Numbered from the stretch's first letter, positions 32,766 through 41,414 are shown. The stretch is DNA of 64,000 bases from Dehalococcoidia bacterium (GCA_011191975.1 DUFA01000107.1:43077-107076); one strand, 5' to 3'. Notes: generated by a model from the letters alone, not told the origin. Program-made: numbers and translations.

Positions 32766-34985
32766 ATGCAGATGAGACGTTTGATGATAATAGTAAGCAT
32801 AATTACTATTATACCGTTGATAATCACAACAGGATGTAAAAAAACGCCTGAGGATACCTCTGAGGAAGTACTTACCTGTCCTCGTGAATGCATATGTTTG
32901 ACAGAGAAAGAAGCAACGAGTCAGGACCTTGATTTGTGTGAAGGAGAAAAGACACTATGTGGGCATGATGCCCAAGACAATCCTAAATACTGCTACATAA
33001 AACCGGTCGATGATCCTTCCCAGCCACCCGGAGGACAGGAACCCAAACCCGGAGAAGAACCGTCTCAGCCAGCACAAGCTGAGGATAGTTTAATTGATAT
33101 ATTTAAAAGTATTGATCCCTCCAAACCCGAATCACTGGCAGGGTTACTCGCAGCATCCCAGGAATTGGATGATGCGGTCGAAGACGGCGACATTTCAGAA
33201 GATGAAGCAGAAGAAGCCGGGAATGAGCTTAAAAAGAAATTTAGCGACTGGGTAAGAGCCAGAATCGATGAAATAGATCCATCAGAAGAAGGAGCGTTAA
33301 AAGAACTCTTCGACCTGCAGGCAGTACAGGCCACAGAAGAATATGACAAACACACTGATCCGGCTACGAAAAAATATAAAGAAGAACAGATGACTGAAAA
33401 ATTAAGCGACTGGGTCAGAAACCGGATGGACGAGATCGATCCCTCCAAAGCCGACAACCTGAAGTTCTTTTTCTGGATGCAGGCTATCCAGGCTACAGAG
33501 AAATATGAACAGCATTGTGATGCCGAAACACAGGAATACAAGCATGAGCAAATGGGAGAGAAGTTCAACGAGTGGGTAAGAAATCGGATGGATGAGATCG
33601 ATCCTGATAATGCCGACGACCTGAAATATTTTTTCTGGATGCAGACCATTCAAGGGACCGAAAAATACGAGGAATACACCACTTCCGATACTCATAATTA
33701 TAAAGAAGAGATGATGGGAGAAAAATTGAACGAGTGGGTCAGGAACCGGGTGGACGAGTTAGATCCGAATGATCCGGATTTCATGGACAACCTTGAGAAA
33801 TTACGCCTTATCCAGTACACGGAAAAGTATGAGAAATTCGTTACCGAAGAGACTCACGCTTATAAGACCTACCACGTCAAACAGAAACTGGGAGATTATA
33901 TAACGAATCTGGTAAACGCATTATTGCCGGGCACTCCAGACTTCATGAAAAAACTCAGTGATCTGACTGATCTGCAGCAGGCAGACACGTATAAGACATA
34001 CTGCCCACCGGCGGTAAAGGAATTTAAGAGTAAAACTGTATCAACAAAACTGACAGGGGAACCTGGAGACGGATTCCGGGTAGCAGGATCATATCCGGAG
34101 TCCGGTCGGAGTGAGGTAACGGTAGACCAGCTAATTATCATAGCGTTCAACCAACCTGTGGATCCGACTCTGGTAAGTGAGAATATTTCTTTGCTTCCTC
34201 ACGTTGAAACAAGTATTACCTTGATAGATGAAAATCTTTTAGTATTACGCCCGTTGGAATTACTGGAACCGGACACTACTTATACACTCGTTGTCGGACC
34301 TCCGGCAGTATCGGCTTCCGGTCTGATACTCGAAGATATCTACGAGATACAGTTCGATACGAGTGATTCGACCGATATACCTAAAGTAATTAATACCTTG
34401 CCGGCTAACGGTCAGATAGATGCATCTTCAGGACAATCGATCGAGATACAGTTCGACCAGCCAATGATACCCTCTGCAGTTGAAAATGCCTTAACGATCT
34501 CACCAGCCTTTGATCATGTTATAGCATGGTCGGGAAATGAATCCGTTATGCTGATCCGCCCCCTGGGACCCCTCGACGCCAATACATACTATTCGATCGG
34601 TATCGATTCCTCAGCGGTTGCCGCTAACGGCGCTCATCTCGCAAGAGATTATGGACTAAAGTATGCCACCGGTATTATGTCGGCTCCGTCGGTATGGGGT
34701 TCATTGCCGTTCGACGGCCAGGAAGGTGTTCCGTCCAACCACCCGATCCAGATAGTATTCGATCACCCCATGGACACAGCTTCAGTGGAAAATGCTCTCT
34801 ACATATTCCCGGATGTCGAATATACGACCGAATGGCTGGAAAATAACTTCGTCCTTAGAATTAAGTTTGTTGATGGATTAACTCCCGGTATACGATACTC
34901 GATTCAGGTTTACCGTTCCGCCAGGTCGGCTTACGGCATCGCGATGGGAGATACATCCAAGATTACATTTACTGGCCTGGAATGA
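32766..34985 (+). CDS. Large lipoprotein: five 54-residue helical repeats and three Ig-like domains
   Basis: 739 residues. Signal peptide with lipobox ITTGC (Cys 24), so anchored to the outer face of the membrane. A Cys-containing segment (about 35-85) and a Pro/Glu linker follow. Residues about 160-430 hold five acidic helical repeats, period 54, each opening [DE]-W-V-R-x-R-[MIV]-D-E-[IL]-D-P in the first four copies (near 162, 215, 269, 323) and diverged in the fifth (near 377), and containing A-T-E-K-Y-E. Three bacterial Ig-like (Big_5 type) domains end the protein, each with 'P-x-x-G-x-x-x-[VA]' and 'I-x-F-[ND]-[QH]-P-[MV]'. Probably a surface or adhesion protein. Same strand as the tRNA. 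Confidence 0.85.
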   Translation: MQMRRLMIIVSIITIIPLIITTGCKKTPEDTSEEVLTCPRECICLTEKEATSQDLDLCEGEKTLCGHDAQDNPKYCYIKPVDDPSQPPGGQEPKPGEEPSQPAQAEDSLIDIFKSIDPSKPESLAGLLAASQELDDAVEDGDISEDEAEEAGNELKKKFSDWVRARIDEIDPSEEGALKELFDLQAVQATEEYDKHTDPATKKYKEEQMTEKLSDWVRNRMDEIDPSKADNLKFFFWMQAIQATEKYEQHCDAETQEYKHEQMGEKFNEWVRNRMDEIDPDNADDLKYFFWMQTIQGTEKYEEYTTSDTHNYKEEMMGEKLNEWVRNRVDELDPNDPDFMDNLEKLRLIQYTEKYEKFVTEETHAYKTYHVKQKLGDYITNLVNALLPGTPDFMKKLSDLTDLQQADTYKTYCPPAVKEFKSKTVSTKLTGEPGDGFRVAGSYPESGRSEVTVDQLIIIAFNQPVDPTLVSENISLLPHVETSITLIDENLLVLRPLELLEPDTTYTLVVGPPAVSASGLILEDIYEIQFDTSDSTDIPKVINTLPANGQIDASSGQSIEIQFDQPMIPSAVENALTISPAFDHVIAWSGNESVMLIRPLGPLDANTYYSIGIDSSAVAANGAHLARDYGLKYATGIMSAPSVWGSLPFDGQEGVPSNHPIQIVFDHPMDTASVENALYIFPDVEYTTEWLENNFVLRIKFVDGLTPGIRYSIQVYRSARSAYGIAMGDTSKITFTGLE

Positions 34986-35026
34986 ACCTGTCTTAAGCTG
35001 AAAGAAAGTAAAATAGTAATAATATA

Positions 35027-35057
35027 GGTGGTCCGAATCCACCCCACTATTTTTATT
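35027..35057 (+). repeat. tRNA 3'-end-like copy 5
   Basis: GGTGGTCCGAATCCACCC then CACTATTTTTATTG: 18 identical bases to the T arm of the tRNA (GGTGGTCCGAATCCACCC), with the rare T-loop C. The GTTGC of the acceptor is deleted. About 40 bases after the lipoprotein stop. Confidence 0.8.
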
Positions 35058-35267
35058 GTTCCACTGTTACCAAGAATTCTTTAATATGCGGGATTACTAG
35101 TCTGCCCAACACACCAATTGATAAACCTATTATTTCAAATCTTCCTGTACCTAATATATATTTCGTCATCTCCTTTTACCAAACGAGTGAGTCAATTGTT
35201 GACAACAGTGAACATGTGGACTAGATTATGTGGTAAAACTGACAAGTGATAACAGTAATGTGATATA

Positions 35268-35570
35268 GTGAAGAACCGGTTTGAAGAACATACCAACAAA
35301 CCTTTTATCGCAGCATTATATATACTGGCTGGTCTTAACCTGATTGGGGGATTTATCGGTTATTTCTTCACCTCTTACGTGCTGTTGAATATCGCAGTAA
35401 TAATGCTGATTGCTTTCATCATCAACGTATCGATACTGGTTTCACTATCATGGTCGATGTACAGAGAAAGAGACATCCCGTTAAAACATCTGTCATGGCT
35501 AATACTGCCATCTGGTATATTTACACTCCTTGCCTTTCTGGGCTACGCGATTTTCGATTCTCTTAACTGA
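35268..35570 (+). CDS. Small membrane protein, three helices
   Basis: 100 residues from GTG 35268. Hydrophobic segments at about 11-35, 37-62 and 75-95, split by RERDIPLKH. No family recognised. The GTG lacks a clear ribosome binding site. It is followed by tRNA-end copy 6, so it is another one-gene unit on the tRNA strand. Confidence 0.62.
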   Translation: MKNRFEEHTNKPFIAALYILAGLNLIGGFIGYFFTSYVLLNIAVIMLIAFIINVSILVSLSWSMYRERDIPLKHLSWLILPSGIFTLLAFLGYAIFDSLN

Positions 35571-35612
35571 TCTGATATGATTAACCGAAGCAGACAACGA
35601 TCACAAGACAAC

Positions 35613-35640
35613 AGTCCGAATACACCCGAAGTAACATTTT
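35613..35640 (+). repeat. tRNA 3'-end-like copy 6
   Basis: AGTCCGAATACACCCGAAGT then AACATTTT aligns with GGTCCGAATCCACCCGTTGC and ACCATTTT, with the T-loop C kept. 43 bases after the previous stop. Confidence 0.65.
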
Positions 35641-35804
35641 CTACCTTACGATTAAGAAGTACTTGGCATTCACCACAGGTAATGAGGCTATTATGATACC
35701 CTCGTATCATATTCGTTAGCTGTACGTATATTGTTACCATCCTTAGAATGGATTATTCTTAATAGTAAGTACGTAATCACGTGAACTTTTTATGGAGTTT
35801 GTCA

Positions 35805-35999
35805 ATGGCTACAGAGGTTAAAAGGGTTAGTGACGCTGAAAAAGTAGCAAAAAGGAGAATCAGGTCAGCTGTGATGCTTAACAAGATTTCAACAGTGACT
35901 GATGATTTCTTTATCACTCATTCATACAACATCACTGACCTGGAATGGTCGCAACTCATGGATAAAATAGTGGAGATAGTCAATACTCAGCGTTCCTGA
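35805..35999 (+). CDS. Small helical protein, tandem paralogue A
   Basis: 64 residues from ATG 35805 (MATEVKRV), with GGAG seven bases upstream; the frame back to 35781 has no such site. Basic N-terminal part, then three helices with TVTDDFFITHSYNITDLEWS and QLMDKIVEIVNTQR. The second half aligns with the next small gene (VDSFLLSHPQEISKEDWLKL, IIHTRR), so the two are a duplicate pair. No known family; the size would fit a regulator or toxin-antitoxin-like partner but nothing supports that directly. Confidence 0.65.
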   Translation: MATEVKRVSDAEKVAKRRIRSAVMLNKISTVTDDFFITHSYNITDLEWSQLMDKIVEIVNTQRS

Positions 36000-36121
36000 C
36001 GTAAAGCCGATACCTCAGTCGCCATTTGCATGAATGTGAAATTATCACTGTTTTTATATCGAAATAAGAATCGACCATTCAACTCTAACCTGAGTTTATA
36101 GATACATTATTGGTAAAATAA

Positions 36122-36301
36122 ATGGTAGTAACGAATGATTACACAGTAGATAAAGAAACAAAACACAAACTTGCCACTAAGAGTGAAATACTGTTAGCAG
36201 TCGATAGTTTCTTATTATCACACCCCCAGGAAATCAGTAAAGAAGACTGGTTGAAACTGATAAACCAGCTACTTGGAATAATCCATACGCGGAGAATTTA
36301 A
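36122..36301 (+). CDS. Small helical protein, tandem paralogue B
   Basis: 59 residues, ATG 36122 to TAA 36301. After a variable N-terminus, SEILLAVDSFLLSHPQEISK then EDWLKLINQLLGIIHTRR aligns with the C-terminal half of the gene at 35805 (spacing identical, F, L/I, S/H, I, W, L, I conserved in position). That two such short frames keep one pattern 120 bases apart supports both being real. Upstream GGTAAAATA is only a weak ribosome binding site. Confidence 0.6.
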   Translation: MVVTNDYTVDKETKHKLATKSEILLAVDSFLLSHPQEISKEDWLKLINQLLGIIHTRRI

Positions 36302-36394
36302 AACACCGTTATCGTCTGAGTCAACCTGTTACTATTAATATTCATCCGTGTTATTGAATCTTCAGCATTATCTCTCTATTTCATTTCCCCGGTA

Positions 36395-36408
36395 TAGTAT
36401 GTATACTA
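36395..36408 (+). promoter_or_regulatory. Palindrome TAGTATGTATACTA before the cupin gene
   Basis: Six-base arms TAGTAT and ATACTA separated by GT, 23 bases before the cupin ATG and just before its GGGAGG site; the left arm overlaps a TATAGT that could be a -10. A possible operator. Confidence 0.35.
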
Positions 36409-36430
36409 CTACCAGGGAGGATTATGAAAA

Positions 36431-36886
36431 ATGACCGAATCCAATTATAACCATCTTATTACTCCAAACATCGTGCGTGATAGTATCTATCCGCCATTTC
36501 TGGGGATGATTTATTTCGCTTTGAAAGACAGTAACTTCCAGATCAGGTTTACTCATGTGAACCAACCTTATAAGATGAGTGAAGATCCCCACAAGCACGA
36601 CTTCGATGAGGTTTTCGCGTTCGTACCCTGCACAGAGGATCTAAAAGCATACGACGCTGAATCTGAAATCTATATCGGCGACAGTGGTGAAAAAATCATC
36701 ATCAACCAGACATGCACGGTTCATATCCCGGCAGGTCTGGTACATTGCCCGATCATACACAAGAGAGTTGGAACTCCCTTTTTCTTTGTGAACTGCCCCA
36801 TCACCCGGGAATATTCGGCATACATTGGAGAAGAAAAAGTAGACTATCCGGTCAACAAGGAGATTTTGCCGGACTGGCGGCCATAA
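36431..36886 (+). CDS. Cupin-fold protein (1)
   Basis: 151 residues. Beta-barrel with metal-type histidines: KMSEDPHKHDFDEVFAFVPC (cupin motif 1, H-x-H with E) and VHIPAGLVHCPIIHKRVG (motif 2). Length and the opening 'Y-x-H-L-I-x-P' match two other cupins in the window (44953 and 46512). Substrate unknown; many such proteins bind a metal and act on small acids or simply sense them. GGGAGG ten bases before the start. Follows the small paralogues in the array. Confidence 0.8.
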   Translation: MTESNYNHLITPNIVRDSIYPPFLGMIYFALKDSNFQIRFTHVNQPYKMSEDPHKHDFDEVFAFVPCTEDLKAYDAESEIYIGDSGEKIIINQTCTVHIPAGLVHCPIIHKRVGTPFFFVNCPITREYSAYIGEEKVDYPVNKEILPDWRP

Positions 36887-36895
36887 ATCGGAGAT

Positions 36896-36925
36896 ATTAA
36901 TCCATCCGACGCTACCAATTTGCAC
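36896..36925 (+). repeat. tRNA 3'-end-like copy 7 (diverged)
   Basis: TTAATCCATCCGACGCTACC then AATTTGCAC aligned with GAATCCACCCGTTGCCACC and ATTTTGTG. Ten bases after the cupin stop, the usual place of these copies. Confidence 0.5.
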
Positions 36926-37049
36926 ACAGCTACAAGAACGCCCAATTACCACTTATTCTCTAATAAACTCTCCACTCCGACTGCAGTGACGGTCTGTACT
37001 ATCTAGCTTGCTTTCAGATTTAATTTTTTATATACAGGTTTTGAAAATA

Positions 37050-37826
37050 ATGGACTTACAGCAGCAAATTCAAACTATGTCCTTTACTATCCAGAACATT
37101 TTAGAAGACACGCCTGTATCTATTTATCTATACGGTTCTATTACAATGGATGATTTTCAGTACGGATGGAGTGATATAGACATGCTGTGTCTGACCGACT
37201 ACTCCATTTCACAAGAACAAGCCCACAGGCTGGTTGGCCTGCGACAGGAACTTGTGGAGCAATACAGAGATCCGGTTTATCTCCTGTTTGAAGGCGGGTT
37301 ACTTTCGCTAGAGTCTCTTCTGAATGGAACACCGGATACCGTTGTATATTGGGGTACGAATAGTCAGCGGATCACAGATAGGTACAATTTTAACAGCTTT
37401 AGCAGATATGAACTAAAAACGACTGGTGTCCTGACTGCTGGAAAAGACATAAGAAACATTATAATGATGCCCACCAATGCCGATATAAAGAGAGCCGGTC
37501 AGTTTGTCTATGAAACAGTCCGCAAACACGCGGTTAAAACAAGCGAAAGCCTGTATTCCTGTGGCTGGATGCTGGATATTGCACGTTGTATTTATACGCT
37601 TCGTACGGGAAGTATAATAACGAAAACGAAAGCCGGTGAATGGGCATTGGAACAGCAGCTTTGCCCGGTGCCTGAAACGCTGAAAAAGGTCCTTCTTGTC
37701 AGAAAGGATCCCTTGAAATATAAAGATGATCCGAGGTTTAAAGTATGGGCTAGTTCTCTTGGCAATGATGTACAGAGATTCGCTGATGTTCTGGAACAAG
37801 AGTTAGATAAGGCAAACGCCTGTTAA
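37050..37826 (+). CDS. Nucleotidyltransferase, aminoglycoside adenylyltransferase-like
   Basis: 258 residues from ATG 37050; a TTG at 37008 is an alternative but lacks a ribosome binding site. The nucleotidyltransferase motif is YLYGSITMDDFQYGWSDIDM (G-S then D-x-D metal site). A helical C-terminal part (about 140-255) resembles the one in ANT(3'')/ANT(9)-type enzymes. This suggests transfer of AMP to a small hydroxylated molecule; resistance is possible but not shown. Last plus-strand unit of the first part of the array. Confidence 0.78.
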   Translation: MDLQQQIQTMSFTIQNILEDTPVSIYLYGSITMDDFQYGWSDIDMLCLTDYSISQEQAHRLVGLRQELVEQYRDPVYLLFEGGLLSLESLLNGTPDTVVYWGTNSQRITDRYNFNSFSRYELKTTGVLTAGKDIRNIIMMPTNADIKRAGQFVYETVRKHAVKTSESLYSCGWMLDIARCIYTLRTGSIITKTKAGEWALEQQLCPVPETLKKVLLVRKDPLKYKDDPRFKVWASSLGNDVQRFADVLEQELDKANAC

Positions 37827-37939
37827 AGTACAATACGTAATTATCACCTTTGTAATAATTATACCTGCATGTGATGTTTGAATTATTTCTCTTCAAATTT
37901 TGTTTCGAGATGTTTCCGATATTAGCTACCATGCTTCAG

Positions 37940-38752
37940 TTATTCCAAAACGGAATGCTTTCCCAGGAAATCTAGAATGATACGATTGGACTCATCGAAG
38001 GCTTCCCACATCATGAAATGTCGGACACTATCCAGGACGGCTAATTCAGCTCCCGGAATTCTCTCTTTTAGGATAAGAATGTTTTCAAGTGGCACCGTCA
38101 TGTCTTCGCGGCCTGCCAGGATAAGGGTCGGAGCTTTGATCTCCGGAAGGCGTTCATAGTTGTCGTATAACCTTGATGCGTTGGTATGCCCTTCTCGAGC
38201 GTGTGGAGGACCGCAACCTTCCATTATTACTTTAACCATATTTTCGGCTAGTTGACGATTTTTCGAAATAAAGTCATCGTTAACACGATCGCTTAACAGC
38301 TTCCATGCCCATTCTTCGAGTGGTTGTTCTTCCCAAAGCTTGATCTCTTCCTTCGTTACCGGTTTTGGTTGCCAGCTGATCTCGGAACTATAGGTAATAG
38401 GACCCGCAAGTATAATACTTCTTACCTTTTCAGGGAAGCTTAATGCCATTTCTTCTGCTATCCTTGCCCCCATTGAATGTCCCAGGAAATGAGCTTTCTT
38501 AATCCCGATATTATCCAGCAGCCCGGCAAGATCTTCAGCCATGATTTCTAGAGAATATAGCCCCTCCGGCGCATCACTCTTACCTGCCCCACGGTTATCG
38601 AAGGTAATCACCTGATATTCCCGTGCGAACACCGGGACAAGTGGATAGAACAAACCCAGAGGCATAAACCAGCCGTTGATAAAGACCAGAGGTTCTCCCT
38701 CGCCGTCCATTTCGTAATAGATGTTGATATCACTGACTTTTGCGTATGGCAT
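37940..38752 (-). CDS. Alpha/beta hydrolase (MPYAK group, member 3)
   Basis: 270 residues. MPYAKVSDINIYYEMDGEGE, oxyanion INGWFMP, elbow GHSMGA (Ser), acid LAGREDMTVP and a late RHFMMW histidine. Belongs with members 1 and 2 by the shared N-terminus and layout; closest to member 1 in the nucleophile (Ser). GAGGTAA precedes ATG 38752. Single gene on the minus strand next to hisF; substrate unknown. Confidence 0.9.
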   Translation of the reverse strand: MPYAKVSDINIYYEMDGEGEPLVFINGWFMPLGLFYPLVPVFAREYQVITFDNRGAGKSDAPEGLYSLEIMAEDLAGLLDNIGIKKAHFLGHSMGARIAEEMALSFPEKVRSIILAGPITYSSEISWQPKPVTKEEIKLWEEQPLEEWAWKLLSDRVNDDFISKNRQLAENMVKVIMEGCGPPHAREGHTNASRLYDNYERLPEIKAPTLILAGREDMTVPLENILILKERIPGAELAVLDSVRHFMMWEAFDESNRIILDFLGKHSVLE

Positions 38753-38845
38753 TTACCTCGTTTACCTCTATTTGTTTATGATGTCATCCTATCAACATCG
38801 GTTTCATCAAGAGAATACTACCCGTTCTGTTAGCAAGAAGTGAAT

Positions 38846-39610
38846 CTATAAAAGAACTGGAACACCTTTATCCCTGAGATACTCCTTCACCTGAAGAATG
38901 CTAAGAATCCTGAAATGGAAAACGGATGCGGCAAGGAGAATTGTAGCTCCGCCCTGCTTGACCCCTTCGTAGAAATGCTCAAGTGTTCCTGCTCCGCCGG
39001 ACGCGATTACAGGCAGGTCGACTACATCAGCAACCGCCCTGGTAAACGGCAGGTCGTAACCGGCTTGTGTCCCGTCTCCGTCCATGCTGGTCGGCAACAG
39101 TACTCCGGCACCAAGTGCCTGACATTCTTTTGCCCATATAACCACATCCTTACCTACAGGCTTCGTGCCGCCTGACACGACGAGTTCGAATCCCGAAGGC
39201 ATATCTGGGTTTTTCCTGCCGTCGATTGCGATTGTTATCCCGTCCGAACCAAATTCCTTTGAGGCTTCACCTACCAATTCGGGACGAGTCACAGCTGCAC
39301 TGTTCATCGATACTTTACTCGCTCCCGCACTAAGTACCATTTCAATATCTTCAAGTGAAGCTATGCCTCCTCCCACGGTAAGGGGAATGTCAATGACCGA
39401 AGAAACGTTTTTCACCCATTCCAGCCTTGTTTTCCTGTTTTCCAGAGTCGCTGCAATATCCAGCATCGCCAGTTCATCAGCACCTTCCTTCTGGTAAAAA
39501 ACCGCGTTCTCAACAGGATCTCCGGCATCCTTCAGGTCAACAAAGTGCACACCTTTAACAACTCTGCCTTCTTTCATATCCAGGCACGGCATTATTTTTA
39601 CTGTCGCCAT
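38846..39610 (-). CDS. hisF: HisF-like imidazole glycerol phosphate synthase subunit
   Basis: 254 residues from ATG 39610 (MATVKIMPCLDMKEGRVVKG); GAGAGGG lies upstream and the frame back to 39664 is not needed. TIM barrel with phosphate loops and both catalytic aspartates of HisF (CLD at the start, AIDGRK in the middle), SMDGDGT and VIASGGAG. In the usual pathway it makes IGP and AICAR with HisH. No other his gene is in the window, so this may be a second, orphan copy with another role. Length and motifs are normal. Confidence 0.88.
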   Translation of the reverse strand: MATVKIMPCLDMKEGRVVKGVHFVDLKDAGDPVENAVFYQKEGADELAMLDIAATLENRKTRLEWVKNVSSVIDIPLTVGGGIASLEDIEMVLSAGASKVSMNSAAVTRPELVGEASKEFGSDGITIAIDGRKNPDMPSGFELVVSGGTKPVGKDVVIWAKECQALGAGVLLPTSMDGDGTQAGYDLPFTRAVADVVDLPVIASGGAGTLEHFYEGVKQGGATILLAASVFHFRILSILQVKEYLRDKGVPVLL

Positions 39611-39689
39611 TACACCCTCTCTATTTTCAAGTATTTGGTATTCGATAACGGGAATAAAGTACACAATTATACTATATTATTTCTTTTTA

Positions 39690-39959
39690 TTAGTTTAGGT
39701 TAAGTCGTTCGCATGTGGCTAGAATAAATCCTTCAACCATAGAAAAAAGGATGAATCCTATCATTAATAATACCAGGATAGTAAATATCATTGTTGATGG
39801 TTTGGAGAGGAATGAATGAGATTCATTCTCAACTTCTATCTTAAATTGATACCCGCAATAACATTCCTCCGCCGATACTGGATTTACCAGTTTGCAGTCG
39901 GGGCAAATTTTCCTGTGCTTTGATTTAACTCGTTCCAGCCAATTCACTTCCGTCACCAT
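39690..39959 (-). CDS. Zinc-ribbon protein with C-terminal membrane helix
   Basis: 89 residues from ATG 39959. CPDCKLVNPVSAEECYCGYQF forms a zinc ribbon (CxxC ... CxCG), followed by a linker and one hydrophobic helix (about 58-80), then a short CERLNLN tail. A tail-anchored small zinc-ribbon protein; role unknown. The start is 6 bases after the upstream acetyltransferase stop; a longer frame to 40019 overlaps that gene and is less likely. Confidence 0.65.
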   Translation of the reverse strand: MVTEVNWLERVKSKHRKICPDCKLVNPVSAEECYCGYQFKIEVENESHSFLSKPSTMIFTILVLLMIGFILFSMVEGFILATCERLNLN

Positions 39960-39966
39960 CTGACAT

Positions 39967-40455
39967 TCAATTTTTGCGATGGTCGATATAATCCTCTGTA
40001 TCGGAGGGTATAATATCAAATAAATCCAACTCCATCTTTATGTGTTTTATACCAGCTTCCTTAAAAGTTTTCCCGATATCACGAAAACCACAGGACTTAT
40101 AGAAATCAACAGCAGTATATTGAGCATGTAAATACACCTTGGCAAGACCTTGATTTTTAATCTCGGAAACCATGAACGCCATCATTTTCCTGCCAACTCC
40201 ACGGTTCCGATATTTTCCTAATACCGCCATGCGTTCTATTTTCGCCGTATCGTGTGAAGGAAAGACGATTCTAGCCGTTCCTATTACTGATGTTCCTTCC
40301 AGTACCACAACAAGGTTCTCATCGTCTCCAGGATCGCCGCCGAACACCAGATTTTCAGGTATTTCCTGTTCTTCGACAAAAACATGTTGTCTTACCTCAC
40401 GCACTCCATCGTATTCTATTTCATTTTCCGCAAACTTATATACCAGTTCATTCAT
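39967..40455 (-). CDS. GNAT acetyltransferase, ElaA/YjcF-like
   Basis: 162 residues from ATG 40455 (MNELVYKF). Contains VREVRQHVFVEEQEIPENL, the pattern of ElaA/YjcF-type GNATs, GTARIVFPSHDTAKIERMAV, the acetyl-CoA loop GKYRNRGVGRKMMAF and YLHAQYTAVDFYKSCGF. The substrate is unknown. A frame back to 40503 encodes a hydrophobic stretch without ribosome binding site and was not used. Together with the zinc-ribbon gene it forms a two-gene unit. Confidence 0.85.
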   Translation of the reverse strand: MNELVYKFAENEIEYDGVREVRQHVFVEEQEIPENLVFGGDPGDDENLVVVLEGTSVIGTARIVFPSHDTAKIERMAVLGKYRNRGVGRKMMAFMVSEIKNQGLAKVYLHAQYTAVDFYKSCGFRDIGKTFKEAGIKHIKMELDLFDIIPSDTEDYIDHRKN

Positions 40456-40524
40456 CGAAATAAACCCGGAAATAATAATAACAAGCCCAAATGTGTTAAT
40501 CAATCGTCATAATACAAGGTGGTT

Positions 40525-41277
40525 TCAGTTTATTCGAGAAAGGAATTCCTTTATATGAGGTACTATCAGATCTGGACGACTGCCTGCCTGTATGTGATCA
40601 AGACCGGGTAATAAGATAAAAGTAGCATCAGGTAGAAGATCGCTGGTTTCTTTCACTATTGAAGGATTATCAAATTCACCGACAAAAAGCAGAAACGGTA
40701 TATTCATATTCGACACATCATCTATTACTTTCGGGCTGGACACTATTGCTTTACAGAGAGCATCTATAGCATCAAGGTCGATTTTTAACAAATGAGTTTC
40801 CTGAGGAGATAACTCACCTCCTCCTTCATATTTCGATGTAACAGCTTCCTTTCCAATTTTAAGAGAATTTATCAATTCATCATACATTTCAGAAGTCGGT
40901 TGCCTTGCACCAGCTCCTCCAACAATCAATGATTTCATCCTTTCAGGAGCATGCTTGGCACATTCGAACGCAATTCCTCCACCGAAAGAATAACCGAACA
41001 AGTTAATAGTCTCTATACCAAGACTATCCAGAACAGTGATTACATCACCAGCTAAAATATTTGTATCATACATTGCCGGGTTATGTGGTTTGTCGCTTTT
41101 CCCGTGCCCCCTGGCGTCCATGAGAATCACCTGGTATTCGTCATTCAACGATTTTACAAAACCTGTTTCTCTATAATCCTTCAAGCTACGGGTTAAACCA
41201 TGAAGCATTAAGAGAGGTGGTCCTTTCCCCTCTACTTCGTAGTAAATATTAATAGTTCCATTCTTTGTGTATGGCAT
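40525..41277 (-). CDS. Alpha/beta hydrolase (MPYAK group, member 4)
   Basis: 250 residues. MPYTKNGTINIYYEVEGKGP, oxyanion LHGLTRS, elbow GYSFGG (Ser), acid FVGEFDNPS and histidine GLDHIQA. Shorter cap region than members 1 and 3. AGAGGTACGGG precedes the ATG. Substrate unknown. Stands alone, divergent from the small gene at 41415. Confidence 0.9.
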   Translation of the reverse strand: MPYTKNGTINIYYEVEGKGPPLLMLHGLTRSLKDYRETGFVKSLNDEYQVILMDARGHGKSDKPHNPAMYDTNILAGDVITVLDSLGIETINLFGYSFGGGIAFECAKHAPERMKSLIVGGAGARQPTSEMYDELINSLKIGKEAVTSKYEGGGELSPQETHLLKIDLDAIDALCKAIVSSPKVIDDVSNMNIPFLLFVGEFDNPSIVKETSDLLPDATFILLPGLDHIQAGSRPDLIVPHIKEFLSRIN

Positions 41278-41414
41278 CCCGTACCTCTTGCCAAAAAGTA
41301 ATTAGGATTATAACACTGATCATCAATGATAGGTAGTAAAGAAAAAAATCTTGACAGAATTGATGTTTATGGATAATAAATGATTAAGAAACCTTTGGTA
41401 TTGGGGGGTGAAGA

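Noticed and set aside
26964..36925. The tRNA-end copies as a CRISPR array or an integron
   Set aside because: Spacing is irregular and gene-sized, so not CRISPR. The copies are tRNA 3' ends and not folded attC sites, and no IntI-type gene is present, so not a classical integron.
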